This document shows positions 50,301 to 57,914 of a stretch of 64,000 nucleotides of DNA, piece after piece (the first letter of the stretch is position 1; every line of letters begins with the position of its first letter). The notes under the pieces were generated by a model, which searched no databases, was not told the origin of the DNA, and saw nothing but the letters and a program-made list of their open reading frames with translations. The DNA is taken from positions 1,240,001 to 1,304,000 of the forward strand of contig NZ_CP108513.1 of NCBI RefSeq assembly GCF_035989285.1, given 5' to 3'. This stretch comes from Streptomyces sp. NBC_01235 (GTDB lineage Bacteria; Actinomycetota; Actinomycetes; Streptomycetales; Streptomycetaceae). Position numbers and translations under genes: made by a program.

Positions 50301-51439
50301 ACGACGTCGAGGCCTGCGAGAAGGAGGATCGCCTCCTCGCCCCGGCCGACCGCTGGCGGCTCGTCCTGGGCCGCCGCAGCGACCGACTCCCTTCGTCCGC
50401 CCGCTCGTTGGCGACGGCTCTGGACGAGCTGTACGGCAGCGGGCGCGGCGAGGGCAGCCGTGGGGACCTGACGGGTCCGGGGGCCGGCGGCGGCCGGGAC
50501 GTGCCGTATCCCGGGGTGCGGGAGTGGTCGCAAGAGCTGGCGGCGCTGTTCGGGCCGGGCATCCGGGAGGAGGTGCTGGCGGCAGCCGCCGCGTCGGGCC
50601 GCAACGACGTGCTCACGGAGCTGGACGCGGACAGCGTGCGCCCCTCGGTCGAGCTGCTGCGTACGGTGCTGCGGCACGCGGGCGGGCTGCCCGAGGCCCG
50701 GCTGGCCGCGCTGCGTCCGCTCGTCCGGCGGCTGGTCGACGCGTTGACCCGGCAGCTCGCCACCCGGTTGCGGCCCGCTCTGCACGGCACGACGCTGCCG
50801 CGCCCCAGCCGGCGTCCGGGCGGCGGCCTCGACCTGCCCCGCACGCTGCGCGCCAACCTGGCGACCGCGCGGCGCGGCCCGGACGGCACGGTCCGGGTCA
50901 TCCCCGAGCGCCCGGTGTTCCGTACCCGGGCTCGGCGTGCCGCCGACTGGCGACTGATCCTGGTCACGGACGTGTCGGGGTCCATGGAGGCGTCCACGGT
51001 GTGGGCCGCGCTGACGGCCTCGGTGCTGGCCGGGGTGCCGACTCTGTCCACGCACTTCCTGGCGTTCTCCACGGAGGTCATCGACCTCACCGGCCAGGTC
51101 GGGGACCCGTTGTCGCTGCTGCTGGAGGTGAGCGTCGGCGGCGGCACGCACATCGCGGCGGGGCTGCGGCACGCGCGTGAGCTCGTCACCGTGCCGTCGC
51201 GGACCCTCGTCGTGGTCGTCAGCGACTTCGAGGAGGGTTACCCGCTCGGCGGACTGCTCGCCGAGGTGCGCGCGCTGGTCGGGGCGGGCTGTCACGTCCT
51301 GGGCTGCGCGAGCCTCGACGACACCGGCCGACCGCGCTACTCCACGGGCGTCGCGGGTCAGCTCGTCGCCGCGGGCATGCCCGTCGCCGCCCTCAGTCCG
51401 CTCGAACTCGCCCGCTGGGTAGGGGAGAAGATCGCATGA
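47399..51439 (+). CDS. DUF5682-VWA fusion protein (YehM + YehP-like)
   Basis: The 1,346-aa protein starts with a DUF5682 domain (YLIGVRHHAPSLAAAVPALL, VVLVELPAEMQEW). A low-complexity repeat-containing insertion at about residues 240-418 splits DUF5682. A helical middle follows, and a C-terminal VWA domain runs from about 1175 to 1346 with the complete MIDAS start DVSGSME (Asp1191) and later SVGGGTH and VVSDFEEG. In E. coli the corresponding YehM and YehP are separate proteins. The VWA domain should bind metal and be the MoxR client. I use the GTG at 47399, 5 nt after the MoxR stop, because it leads directly into the domain. Confidence 0.8.
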   Translation: MSLHPTAPGAPDEALAALTDPAAPYLIGVRHHAPSLAAAVPALLDEAKPDVVLVELPAEMQEWLPWLGHEETRAPVALAAAPGDGRGGGGPAFYPFADFSPELAAVRWAARHGVPVIACDLPLADAAWGEGRDGGTAQGGSRGLTDALRARLTGRPGDDLWDRLVEATAPGSPPEALRRAALLTGWALREDAVASGGVPELDLRRERWMRSRISEATTHGERAAVIIGAFHAPALTGTSIIGRSTVADRTGVERTESSVPSDDGRAGTSDPAGDARTEASDRPLGGHTRTPDPTADKRTEAPLPTDNGHDDPSDSGSDPETMASDTAVRKQNGASASPDNGPAKTPDPTADKRTEAPLPTDKRHDGPSDWPGDGRAEAADPGGGGRAAAPRPTGGGQGGASVPVGRKGPAAGDPGRASWTTSLIPYSYALLDERSGYPAGIRDPEWQDMVLRAAGDPAALEEALTRAAVRVCAELRGLGHPSGPADAREISRLASDLARLRGLPAAGRGELVEAVQTVLAQGEPYGRGRAVARAMEHVLVGTRTGRPAPDAPRSGLAPAVEDEVAGLGLPGPESASGPARDLRLDPLRSDLDRRRELLLRRLTVCGVPYGEAREVVGAGGAEALTSRWEVRWTPATAAMLTAAGVRGVTAAQAAEGVLRERRRAERDAGGSTAAQVLQGLMDAAQCGLPPLADERLDDVAEVLPQAGALPELLSALALLDRLRAGHVPGLGADHDRTARAAGVAELLTAAAVRQVDGLTGSEDPADAHALLELSHRADLLGGIRLTDALARLAADGSPLMRGAAGAVRVLLGQEDARAFGDRVASWVDGAVDPDTRSALTARLGGLLTAAGPLLEAAVPALEPLLNRVSELPDREFLDRLPALRGGFETLSPAARDRLLAAVEERLDTGHVTDTDGVDPAALAVWTGADLAARAALRSLGLLPGPRGDAQSPTPTALTPDAVADALTNDVEACEKEDRLLAPADRWRLVLGRRSDRLPSSARSLATALDELYGSGRGEGSRGDLTGPGAGGGRDVPYPGVREWSQELAALFGPGIREEVLAAAAASGRNDVLTELDADSVRPSVELLRTVLRHAGGLPEARLAALRPLVRRLVDALTRQLATRLRPALHGTTLPRPSRRPGGGLDLPRTLRANLATARRGPDGTVRVIPERPVFRTRARRAADWRLILVTDVSGSMEASTVWAALTASVLAGVPTLSTHFLAFSTEVIDLTGQVGDPLSLLLEVSVGGGTHIAAGLRHARELVTVPSRTLVVVVSDFEEGYPLGGLLAEVRALVGAGCHVLGCASLDDTGRPRYSTGVAGQLVAAGMPVAALSPLELARWVGEKIA
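48263..48502. repeat. In-frame direct repeat inside the DUF5682-VWA gene
   Basis: Two ~75-bp copies (48,263-48,337 and 48,428-48,502) start 165 bp (55 codons) apart and are about 90% identical. Both encode TPDPTADKRTEAPLPTD. Weaker related units fill the rest of 48,120-48,650, giving a Pro/Thr/Asp/Arg/Gly-rich hydrophilic segment. Confidence 0.8.
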
Positions 51440-53220
51440 GCACGAGTCCGGACCTGCCTCCGGTCGCCCCGTCCGTCACCGCCGAACTCGTCGAGGCGCT
51501 CTCGCCCCGGCTGCGCAAGCGGCTGGACGCGGGCATCGCCAAGCTGGCGGCTCGTCCGGTCGTCCGCGAGGGCGACACCGTACGGATCGCCGTCGACGAC
51601 GACACCGACCTCGAACTGCACGCGCCCGGCGGTGCGGTGACCGGGGCGGACGCGATCCGCTGCGGTTGTCTGCTCGCCCCCGACTGTCTGCACCGCGCCG
51701 CGGCGGCCTCGGCAGCGCCGGTCGCCGACGTCACACCCGACACGGCACCCGCGCCATCCGCGCCCTCGCCGAAGGCGCGAGCGCGAACCGAGGAGGGTTC
51801 GCAACCGCGGCCGGACCCGGAGCCGGAACCGGAGAGCGCCGCCCCGGCCCAACTCGCCGCCGCACGGGCCGTGTACGACGCGGCGGCCGCCGTTCTCGAA
51901 GCCGGTGCGGACGGATCCGGTGCCGTGCTCCAGGCGGAGCTCCTGCGCGCCGCGCACACCGCGCGACTCGCGGGACTCCCCCGTGCCGCCGCCTCGGCGG
52001 TCTCCGTGGTCACCGGGATACGCGCGGCCCGCTCCGCCGACCCCGCGTACCGGCGACCCGACCTCGTGGACGCGCTTCGCACCGTCCTCGGCGTGGCCCA
52101 CCGGCTGCCGTTCGCGAGCGGCCCCGACCTGGCCGGACTGCGCGGCGCCGTACGGCAGCCGTACGTCCCGGACGGCTCGCTGCGCCTGTACGGGGTCTGC
52201 TCCGAACCGGTGCTGACGGCGACCGGGTACGCGGGCGCGGTCACCTGGACCGCCGACGCCGAGGGCCGCCTCTACACGGTCTCCGACGTGGCCCCGGGGG
52301 GCCCGAGCCGGGCGACCGGCGCCGCCGACCGCGCCGTACGGATCGGCGACACCGCCCTGATCCACCGTGAGCTGTCGCGGGCGGGACTCGCGGTCTCCGG
52401 TGCGACCGTCTCGCCGACGGGGCGGCTGGGCGCTGGGGCGGGGGTGCGGGCAGTGCGCGCGTCGGGTGCCGCGTGGACCGCCGAGCCGCTGGACCGGCTG
52501 TGGGCGGTGCCCGTCGGCGAGCAGGTCGCCCGCGCCCTGAGCGGCGGCCACGGTCTGCTCTTCCTCGACGTCGCCCTGGTGGGCACGGTCCGCGAGGCGG
52601 CGGGCGACTGTCTGCTGGCCGAGTGCGACGGCCTCGCGGTGCGGCTGGCCACGGCCCACGAGGACCCCGCGCTCCCGTACCGTGACAACCTCCGCCTGCT
52701 GGCCGGAGCCCGGGGCTCCCGGCTGCGGATCGTCGCACGGCTCGCATCGGGCCCGCTCCCGCGCGCACTGCTGCTCGCCGCCGAACACCCCGCCCGGCCC
52801 GAGGCCCGGGTGGACCTGGGCCTGGACCGCCTCCAACACGCAGACCTGCCCACGCCGGCAACCGCCCCCGGCCCGGTTCCCGCTCCCGTGGTGGACGAGG
52901 CCCCGCTGCACCTCCTGCGCCGCCGTGTGCACCAGGCCGTGTCCGGGGGCCGCCGGGTGCTGGCCTTCCCGGGCAGCGGGGCGGGGGACGGCGGGCGGCT
53001 GCGGCGCGTCGGTCTCGCCACCGCGGGCGACCTCCTCGACGATCTCCGGGCCGCCGCCGCGGACCGTTCCCGCGACGCGTTCGGCCGGCTGCTCCCCGCC
53101 GACACGGATCGCTTCGCCCGCTCCTGGCTGGCCGCGGCCGTCTACACCGCCGAGGTCGAACGGGCGCTGTGCGCGGCGGCCTGGGGCGCGGGCACGGAGG
53201 CGGTGCCTGCGCTGCTGTGA
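51436..53220 (+). CDS. SWIM zinc-finger protein (YehQ-like)
   Basis: The 594-aa protein has a SWIM-type zinc finger CxCx5CxH at C76, C78, C84 and H86 (IRCGCLLAPDCLH), then a Pro/Glu/Arg-rich linker and a long alpha/beta C-terminal region. SWIM fingers bind DNA or proteins. It is the last gene of the MoxR operon and overlaps the DUF5682-VWA gene by 4 nt, matching the position of yehQ after yehP in E. coli. The downstream DinB gene is 99 nt away with its own operator-like palindrome. Confidence 0.8.
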   Translation: MSTSPDLPPVAPSVTAELVEALSPRLRKRLDAGIAKLAARPVVREGDTVRIAVDDDTDLELHAPGGAVTGADAIRCGCLLAPDCLHRAAAASAAPVADVTPDTAPAPSAPSPKARARTEEGSQPRPDPEPEPESAAPAQLAAARAVYDAAAAVLEAGADGSGAVLQAELLRAAHTARLAGLPRAAASAVSVVTGIRAARSADPAYRRPDLVDALRTVLGVAHRLPFASGPDLAGLRGAVRQPYVPDGSLRLYGVCSEPVLTATGYAGAVTWTADAEGRLYTVSDVAPGGPSRATGAADRAVRIGDTALIHRELSRAGLAVSGATVSPTGRLGAGAGVRAVRASGAAWTAEPLDRLWAVPVGEQVARALSGGHGLLFLDVALVGTVREAAGDCLLAECDGLAVRLATAHEDPALPYRDNLRLLAGARGSRLRIVARLASGPLPRALLLAAEHPARPEARVDLGLDRLQHADLPTPATAPGPVPAPVVDEAPLHLLRRRVHQAVSGGRRVLAFPGSGAGDGGRLRRVGLATAGDLLDDLRAAAADRSRDAFGRLLPADTDRFARSWLAAAVYTAEVERALCAAAWGAGTEAVPALL

Positions 53221-53245
53221 AGACGTGAGCCGATGCCGCCCCTTT

Positions 53246-53262
53246 AGGTCAGGATCTGACCT
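53246..53262. promoter_or_regulatory. Palindromic operator candidate upstream of DinB gene
   Basis: Perfect 7-bp arms AGGTCAG / CTGACCT around GAT, 57 bp before the DinB-family ATG. Confidence 0.5.
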
Positions 53263-53319
53263 CTATCGCTCCTAAGGTGGTCCTCGACCGCGGAACAGCC
53301 TTCACGGAAGAAGAGGACC

Positions 53320-53859
53320 ATGAGCGACTCCACCACCCTCGACCAGACCGCCACCGGCGAGCGCGCCGACCTGCTGGAGGTGCTCGCCAAGCAGCGGCAC
53401 TTCCTGCGCTTCACCACCCGCGACCTCACCGACGAGCAGGCCGGACAGCGGACCACCGCCGGCGAGCTGTGTCTCGGCGGCCTGATCAAGCACGTGACCT
53501 CGGTCGAGCGGGGCTGGGTGGACTTCATCCTGGAGGGCCCGTCGGCGATGCCCGACTTCACCAGCATGACCGAGGAGGACTTCGCCAAGCGGGCCGACGA
53601 GTTCCGGATGCTGCCCGGTGAGACGTTGGCGGGGGTGCTGAAGGAGTACACCGAGGTGGCGCGCCGTACCGACGAACTGGTCGTGTCCCTGCCCGACCTC
53701 AACGCGGACCACCCGCTGCCGGCGGCGCCGTGGTTCGAGCCGGGCGTGCGCTGGTCGGCCCGCCGGGTCCTGCTGCACATCGTCGCCGAGACCGCACAGC
53801 ACGCGGGCCACGCCGACATCATCCGCGAGTCCCTGGACGGGGCGAAGAGCATGGGCTGA
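53320..53859 (+). CDS. DinB-family protein (YfiT/mycothiol-transferase fold)
   Basis: The 179-aa four-helix bundle carries the DinB metal-site histidines: one in [14 protein letters not shown] (about residue 60) and two in [18 protein letters not shown] near the C-terminus. This triad is as in DUF664/DinB mycothiol- or bacillithiol-dependent enzymes. It may conjugate or detoxify electrophiles with mycothiol; the exact substrate is unknown. GAAGAGGACC precedes the ATG at 53320. A palindrome lies in the promoter region. Confidence 0.85.
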   Translation: MSDSTTLDQTATGERADLLEVLAKQRHFLRFTTRDLTDEQAGQRTTAGELCLGGLIKHVTSVERGWVDFILEGPSAMPDFTSMTEEDFAKRADEFRMLPGETLAGVLKEYTEVARRTDELVVSLPDLNADHPLPAAPWFEPGVRWSARRVLLHIVAETAQHAGHADIIRESLDGAKSMG

Positions 53860-53874
53860 GGTCAGCCGACCTCA

Positions 53875-54500
53875 AGAACCTCCCGGGCCTCCAAGGCCTC
53901 CGACACCTCGAAGACGTGGGCCCGCCTGCCGTTGCTCCAGGGCCACGAACAGGCCCGGGTCGGCCGGTTCGTCGCCGTCGCGGTCGCGGTCGCGGTCGCG
54001 GTCGTACGACTGTGAGGTGAGCAGGCCGGTCAGGCGGTGCCGGCGCCCGCGCAGGTCGTCCCAGGGCAGGGGCAGCCGGGCCTGGGCCGGGTGGTCGGAG
54101 TCGTTGACGACGACCAGGTGGCGGGGCTTCGGTGTCCGTCCAGGTCCAGGTCCAGGCCGGCAGGTTGCGGCAGGTGTCGTTGTCCGGCCGGCCCGTCGGG
54201 GCGAGCGGCCGCCATGCGCTCCTGCGTACGGCGGCCGCGGCGGGCAGCAGGCGGTGGTGGAACTCGCGCAGGGGCTCGTCGACGGGCTCCCGCGGTCTGC
54301 GCGCGAGGAACACCGGTGGCCGTACCCGGCGCCCTTCGAACCGGCCCTCGTGCCGGAGCGTGGCGCCGAGGCTGTGGAACAGCGTCGTGGTGGCCGCCAC
54401 CAGGCCGGTCCAGCCGGTCTGACGGGAGGCGCCGAGGCCCGCACCGTTGTCGCCGTGGAAGTACTCGTAGAACAGTCCCTCCAGTGCGGGTCCTTGGCGG
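53875..54500 (-). pseudogene. Chimeric remnant: GH63/MGH1-like end joined to alpha-amylase end
   Basis: On the minus strand the first ~35 codons read [20 protein letters not shown] then TGWTGLVA, typical of the C-terminal part of MGH1/GH63-type glycosidases. From about 54,375 the frame continues as the C-terminal end of an alpha-amylase-type protein ([35 protein letters not shown]). Near 54,130 a frameshift is needed to read on into [20 protein letters not shown] and [15 protein letters not shown]. Two short tandem repeats, coding WTWTWT and RDRDRDRD, lie at or near the breaks. There is no valid start. This looks like two adjacent sugar-enzyme genes fused by deletion and then decayed. Confidence 0.7.
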
Positions 54501-54565
54501 ACTGGTGCGACGTGAACCAAGCCGGAGTCCCCGGTTCCCCGAGGCTCTCGCCGACGGGCGGTGCC

Positions 54566-56716
54566 TCATGGCAGGTTCGCGGGCTGCGGGGTGAGGCGGA
54601 TCAGCAGGACGGCCGGTGCGCGTGGGAGCGACACGCGCAGGCCGCTTCCGTCCCAGACCGCCGAGCCGGCGGTCGGAGCGGACGGGTGCAGGATCTCCGC
54701 GCTCACCTCGCGTCCCGCCAAGTGACCGATGGGCAGACTGAGTTCGGGCTCACCGCCACGGCGCCAGACCGAGACGTACGACGTGCGGTCGCCGGGCACC
54801 CGCATTCCCAGGGCCAGCCACTCGTCCGTCCACCCGGGCAGGCCGAGCGGCCAGAACGGCACGGCCTGTGCGAGATCTCCGCGGATGGTCCTGTACGTGT
54901 CCACGGCGCCTCGCACGAGGGAGAGTTGACGCTCCGTCATGCGGTCCAGGTGGCCCGAGAGATGGATGCGTCCGAGAAGCGCTCCGCCCAGGGTGAAGGT
55001 GATCAGGTCGTCGTCGAACCCGGGCTGCGGGTAGGCCCAGACGGCGCCCTGTTCGGGCGGGGCGGCCGTCGGCGCGGCGGCGGCGATGGGCGGATAGCAC
55101 AGCGGGTCCTGCTGGTCGCTGGTGGACTGGAGCTGGGTGACGGCCAGGGTGGCGCCGTCCATCCGCATGCCGCCCGAGGCGCAGTTCTCGAGGACCAGCC
55201 CGGGGTGGCGGTCGAGCACCTCGGACAGCCAGTCCAGGTAGGCCTGGGCGTGGCCGAGCAGTCCGGCCCCGGGCGCGAGGTCGCCGGGCGCGCAGGTTCC
55301 GGGGTCCACCACGATGTTGTAGTCGAGCTTGAGGTAGCCCACCCCCCAGTCGCCCACGATCCGGTCCACCGTCCGGTCCAGGTGCGCCCGGGCCGCCGGG
55401 TGCCGTAGATCGAGCTGGTGGCGGCCCTGTTCGGCGAGGCGTACGCCGTCGCGCTGGAAGAAGGCGTCCGGCGGCAGCGCCGCGGCGACGGGGCTGCGCA
55501 CCCCGACGACCTCCGGTTCCAGCCACAGCCCGGGAACCATGCCCCGCTCCCGGATCCGCTCCAGGACCGCCCGGATACCGCCGCCGGGGAAGCGGCGCGG
55601 CGAGGGCAGCCACTCGCCGACGCTGTCCCACCAGCCGTCGGCATCGTCGTCGTACCAGCCGGAGTCGATGCAGAAGTACTCCGCTCCCGCCTCGGCCGCC
55701 GCGTCGATGAGGGGCAGCAGTTTCTCGGTCGTCGGGTCGCCCATCAGCGTGTTCATGTAGTCGTTGAAGACGACGGGGAGCGCCGAGTGGTCCGGGTGCG
55801 GCCGGCGTACGGCGCGGCGGTACGAGGTCAGCGCGCCCATCGCCGCGTCGAACCCGGCACCGAGGGCCAGCACCCCGGGTACCGTCGTGCACTCCGCTCC
55901 GGGGGCGAGGCGGACCCGCCACTGGTGCTCGGCGTCCGTGGGACCGTTCAGCGCCAGATACGTGCGGTGGGCGCGTTCGCCCAGGTCCCAGCGCCAGCCG
56001 GCCGGGGACTCGACCTGCCACAGCCAGGTCCGGCCGCTCCCCCGCTCGGTCAGCGCACCCATCGGCAGATGCCCGTCGGTGGGCCAGCTGCCGCGCCCGG
56101 TCAGGGCGAGCGCGGCCCGGCTGTCGTGCTGGTGGACGCCGACGTTGATGTCGGCGACGGTGTCCCGCAGCGGTTCGGCGTACCAACGGCACTCCGCGAG
56201 CCAGTCGTTGCGGGCCCGGTGCACGTCGAGGTCGTCCGGCGAGGGCAGGCCGCCGAGCAGCAGGCTGCTGACGGACTGGACGACGACGGGCTCTGCGCCT
56301 TCGTTGCGCAGCCGGACCCGGGATCGCAGGACGGGCAGTCCGGCGGGGGACGTCAGCTCGACGAACGCCGTCAGCCCGGTTGCCTCGTCGTGGAGTTCGA
56401 CGCTCAGCCACTCCTGTGCGGCGCGGCTGCCGCCGCGGTGGGCCCGGTACCGGAGCCGCGCGCCGAGGGCCGTGCCCGTGAAGCGCGGGCCGGACCAGCC
56501 GCTGCCGTGGCCGAGGGCGGTCAACTCGACCAGGGGGAGGGCGGATTCGGGGTCCGAGGCGGGCCCGGGGTCGTCACCGGCCCGGTCCAGCCGGAGCAGT
56601 CGCAGCGTCCCGTCGGGGGCGGTGCCGAACTCGACCTCCAGGGCCGGATGGACCCAACTGAACCGAACCTGCGGGTAGTTGATGACTCTCCGCATCGCAT
56701 CCGCGGTACCGGGCAA
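54566..56716 (-). CDS. GH36-type alpha-galactosidase
   Basis: This 716-aa intracellular GH36 enzyme (no signal peptide) has an N-terminal beta-sandwich, then a TIM barrel with the nucleophile D465 in YLKLDYN and the likely acid/base D534 in STSDQQD, and a C-terminal sandwich. CIDSGWYDDD and LWLEPEVVG are typical. It hydrolyses alpha-galactosides such as melibiose or raffinose. The TTG at 56716 is preferred because GGAGGGG lies seven bases upstream; an ATG at 56695 lacks a ribosome site. It is divergent from a LacI repressor with two operators between or at the repressor start. Confidence 0.88.
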   Translation of the reverse strand: MPGTADAMRRVINYPQVRFSWVHPALEVEFGTAPDGTLRLLRLDRAGDDPGPASDPESALPLVELTALGHGSGWSGPRFTGTALGARLRYRAHRGGSRAAQEWLSVELHDEATGLTAFVELTSPAGLPVLRSRVRLRNEGAEPVVVQSVSSLLLGGLPSPDDLDVHRARNDWLAECRWYAEPLRDTVADINVGVHQHDSRAALALTGRGSWPTDGHLPMGALTERGSGRTWLWQVESPAGWRWDLGERAHRTYLALNGPTDAEHQWRVRLAPGAECTTVPGVLALGAGFDAAMGALTSYRRAVRRPHPDHSALPVVFNDYMNTLMGDPTTEKLLPLIDAAAEAGAEYFCIDSGWYDDDADGWWDSVGEWLPSPRRFPGGGIRAVLERIRERGMVPGLWLEPEVVGVRSPVAAALPPDAFFQRDGVRLAEQGRHQLDLRHPAARAHLDRTVDRIVGDWGVGYLKLDYNIVVDPGTCAPGDLAPGAGLLGHAQAYLDWLSEVLDRHPGLVLENCASGGMRMDGATLAVTQLQSTSDQQDPLCYPPIAAAAPTAAPPEQGAVWAYPQPGFDDDLITFTLGGALLGRIHLSGHLDRMTERQLSLVRGAVDTYRTIRGDLAQAVPFWPLGLPGWTDEWLALGMRVPGDRTSYVSVWRRGGEPELSLPIGHLAGREVSAEILHPSAPTAGSAVWDGSGLRVSLPRAPAVLLIRLTPQPANLP

Positions 56717-56799
56717 GGTGCTTCCCCTCCCGACCCCGCCCCTGTCGGTGCGTCGGCGGCGGTCGCGTCAGTCCTGCGTGAATCCCTCGTTACGGTCTC

Positions 56800-56828
56800 T
56801 TGACGACCGTTGTGTGACCGGTCACAAT
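56800..56828 (+). promoter_or_regulatory. Promoter of the LacI gene (leaderless)
   Basis: TTGACG at 56,800-56,805 and CACAAT at 56,823-56,828 are separated by 17 bp. The predicted transcription start is at or next to the ATG at 56,835. Confidence 0.6.
56813..56826. promoter_or_regulatory. LacI operator 1
   Basis: Perfect 14-bp palindrome TGTGACCGGTCACA; it overlaps the spacer and -10 of the LacI promoter. CG-centred palindromes are typical of LacI/GalR sites. Confidence 0.85.
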
Positions 56829-56834
56829 CCTGGC

Positions 56835-57872
56835 ATGAATGTGACCGGTCACACAAGGCGTCCGGCGAGCATCCGGGACGTCGCGACGGCCGCCGGAGTC
56901 TCGTACCAGACCGTCTCCCGGGTGATCAACGGGCATCCCAGCGTCAAAACGGCGACCCGGGAGCGGGTGCTCGCCGCCATCGACGAGCTGGGTTTCCGCC
57001 GCAACGCCACCGCGCTCGCTCTGGCCAGCGGGCGCAACAGGGCCGTGACCGTGCTCACCGCCAACACCACCCACTACGGCTACGCCTCCATCCTCCAGGG
57101 CATCGAGGAGGCGGCCCGCGCCGCGTCCTACGCGGTGGGGATCGGCGTCCTCGAATCCACGGAGGAGTCCGCCGTCGCCGCCGAAGTACAGCGGGCGGCG
57201 GACGCGAGCGGCGGGCTGATCGTGATCGCCTACGATCCGGCCGGTGTCCGGGCCCTGGCCGCCGTCCCCTCCGGGCTGCCGGTCGTCGGGGTGGTCGAGA
57301 CGCCCGCGAGCCCGCCCGCCGGCGACCGCCCCTGGGTGTGGACCGACGACCGCGAGGCCGCGTACCGGGCGACCCGCCATCTGCTCTCCCTCGGCCACGA
57401 GACCGTGCACTACGTGGCCATCCCGTCCAGCACCCGGCGCACCGGCGCCCGCACCACCGGCTGGCGCGAGGCGCTCAAGGAGGCCGGAGCACCGCAACCC
57501 CGTCCCGTGCAGGGCAGTTGGGGCCCGGCGGGGGGTCACGCGGCCGGCCGGAAGCTCGCCCGGGACCCGGCCGTCAGCGCGATCCTGTGCGGCAACGACG
57601 ACCTCGCCCTCGGGGTGCTGCGCGCCCTGCACGAGGCAGGCCGGTCCGTCCCCGGCGAGGTCAGCGTGGCCGGGTTCGACGACGCCCCGCACTCCGCCTA
57701 TCTCACGCCGTCCCTGACGACCGTGCGCCTGGACTTCACCGGCCTCGGAAGGTCCGCCTTCGCCCTGCTGCACGGGGCGCTGGAGGAGTCGGCGCAGATC
57801 GCCCCGCACCCCGTCTCCGTACCGGAGCTGGTGGTGCGGGAGAGCTCGGGGGCCGCGCCCGCCCGCGACTGA
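56835..57872 (+). CDS. LacI-family transcriptional repressor
   Basis: The 345-aa repressor has an N-terminal LacI HTH (SIRDVATAAGVSYQTVSRVI then NGHPSVKTATRERV) and a periplasmic-binding-like sugar domain (ILCGNDDLALGVLRALHEAG, VSVAGFDDAPHS). It probably controls the divergent alpha-galactosidase and itself through the two palindromes. The ATG at 56835 is favoured over the longer upstream frame because MNVTGHTRRPASIRDVA is a normal N-terminus and the promoter fits a leaderless message. The sugar ABC transporter genes expected downstream are missing, replaced by a TnpB element. Confidence 0.92.
   Translation: MNVTGHTRRPASIRDVATAAGVSYQTVSRVINGHPSVKTATRERVLAAIDELGFRRNATALALASGRNRAVTVLTANTTHYGYASILQGIEEAARAASYAVGIGVLESTEESAVAAEVQRAADASGGLIVIAYDPAGVRALAAVPSGLPVVGVVETPASPPAGDRPWVWTDDREAAYRATRHLLSLGHETVHYVAIPSSTRRTGARTTGWREALKEAGAPQPRPVQGSWGPAGGHAAGRKLARDPAVSAILCGNDDLALGVLRALHEAGRSVPGEVSVAGFDDAPHSAYLTPSLTTVRLDFTGLGRSAFALLHGALEESAQIAPHPVSVPELVVRESSGAAPARD
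56840..56853. promoter_or_regulatory. LacI operator 2 (inside the coding start)
   Basis: A second perfect TGTGACCGGTCACA, identical to operator 1 and centred 27 bp away. It spans codons 2-7 of the repressor gene (Asn-Val-Thr-Gly-His-Thr). Confidence 0.85.
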
Positions 57873-57914
57873 ACACCCGGTACGAGCCGCTGTTCCGGAA
57901 AGGCACGTGTTGAC

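Noticed and set aside
57873..57914. Codons NTRYEPLFRKGTC following the LacI stop as a gene remnant
   Set aside because: Too short to assign to any family; it may be only the leader of the lost binding-protein gene (GGAAAGG is present).
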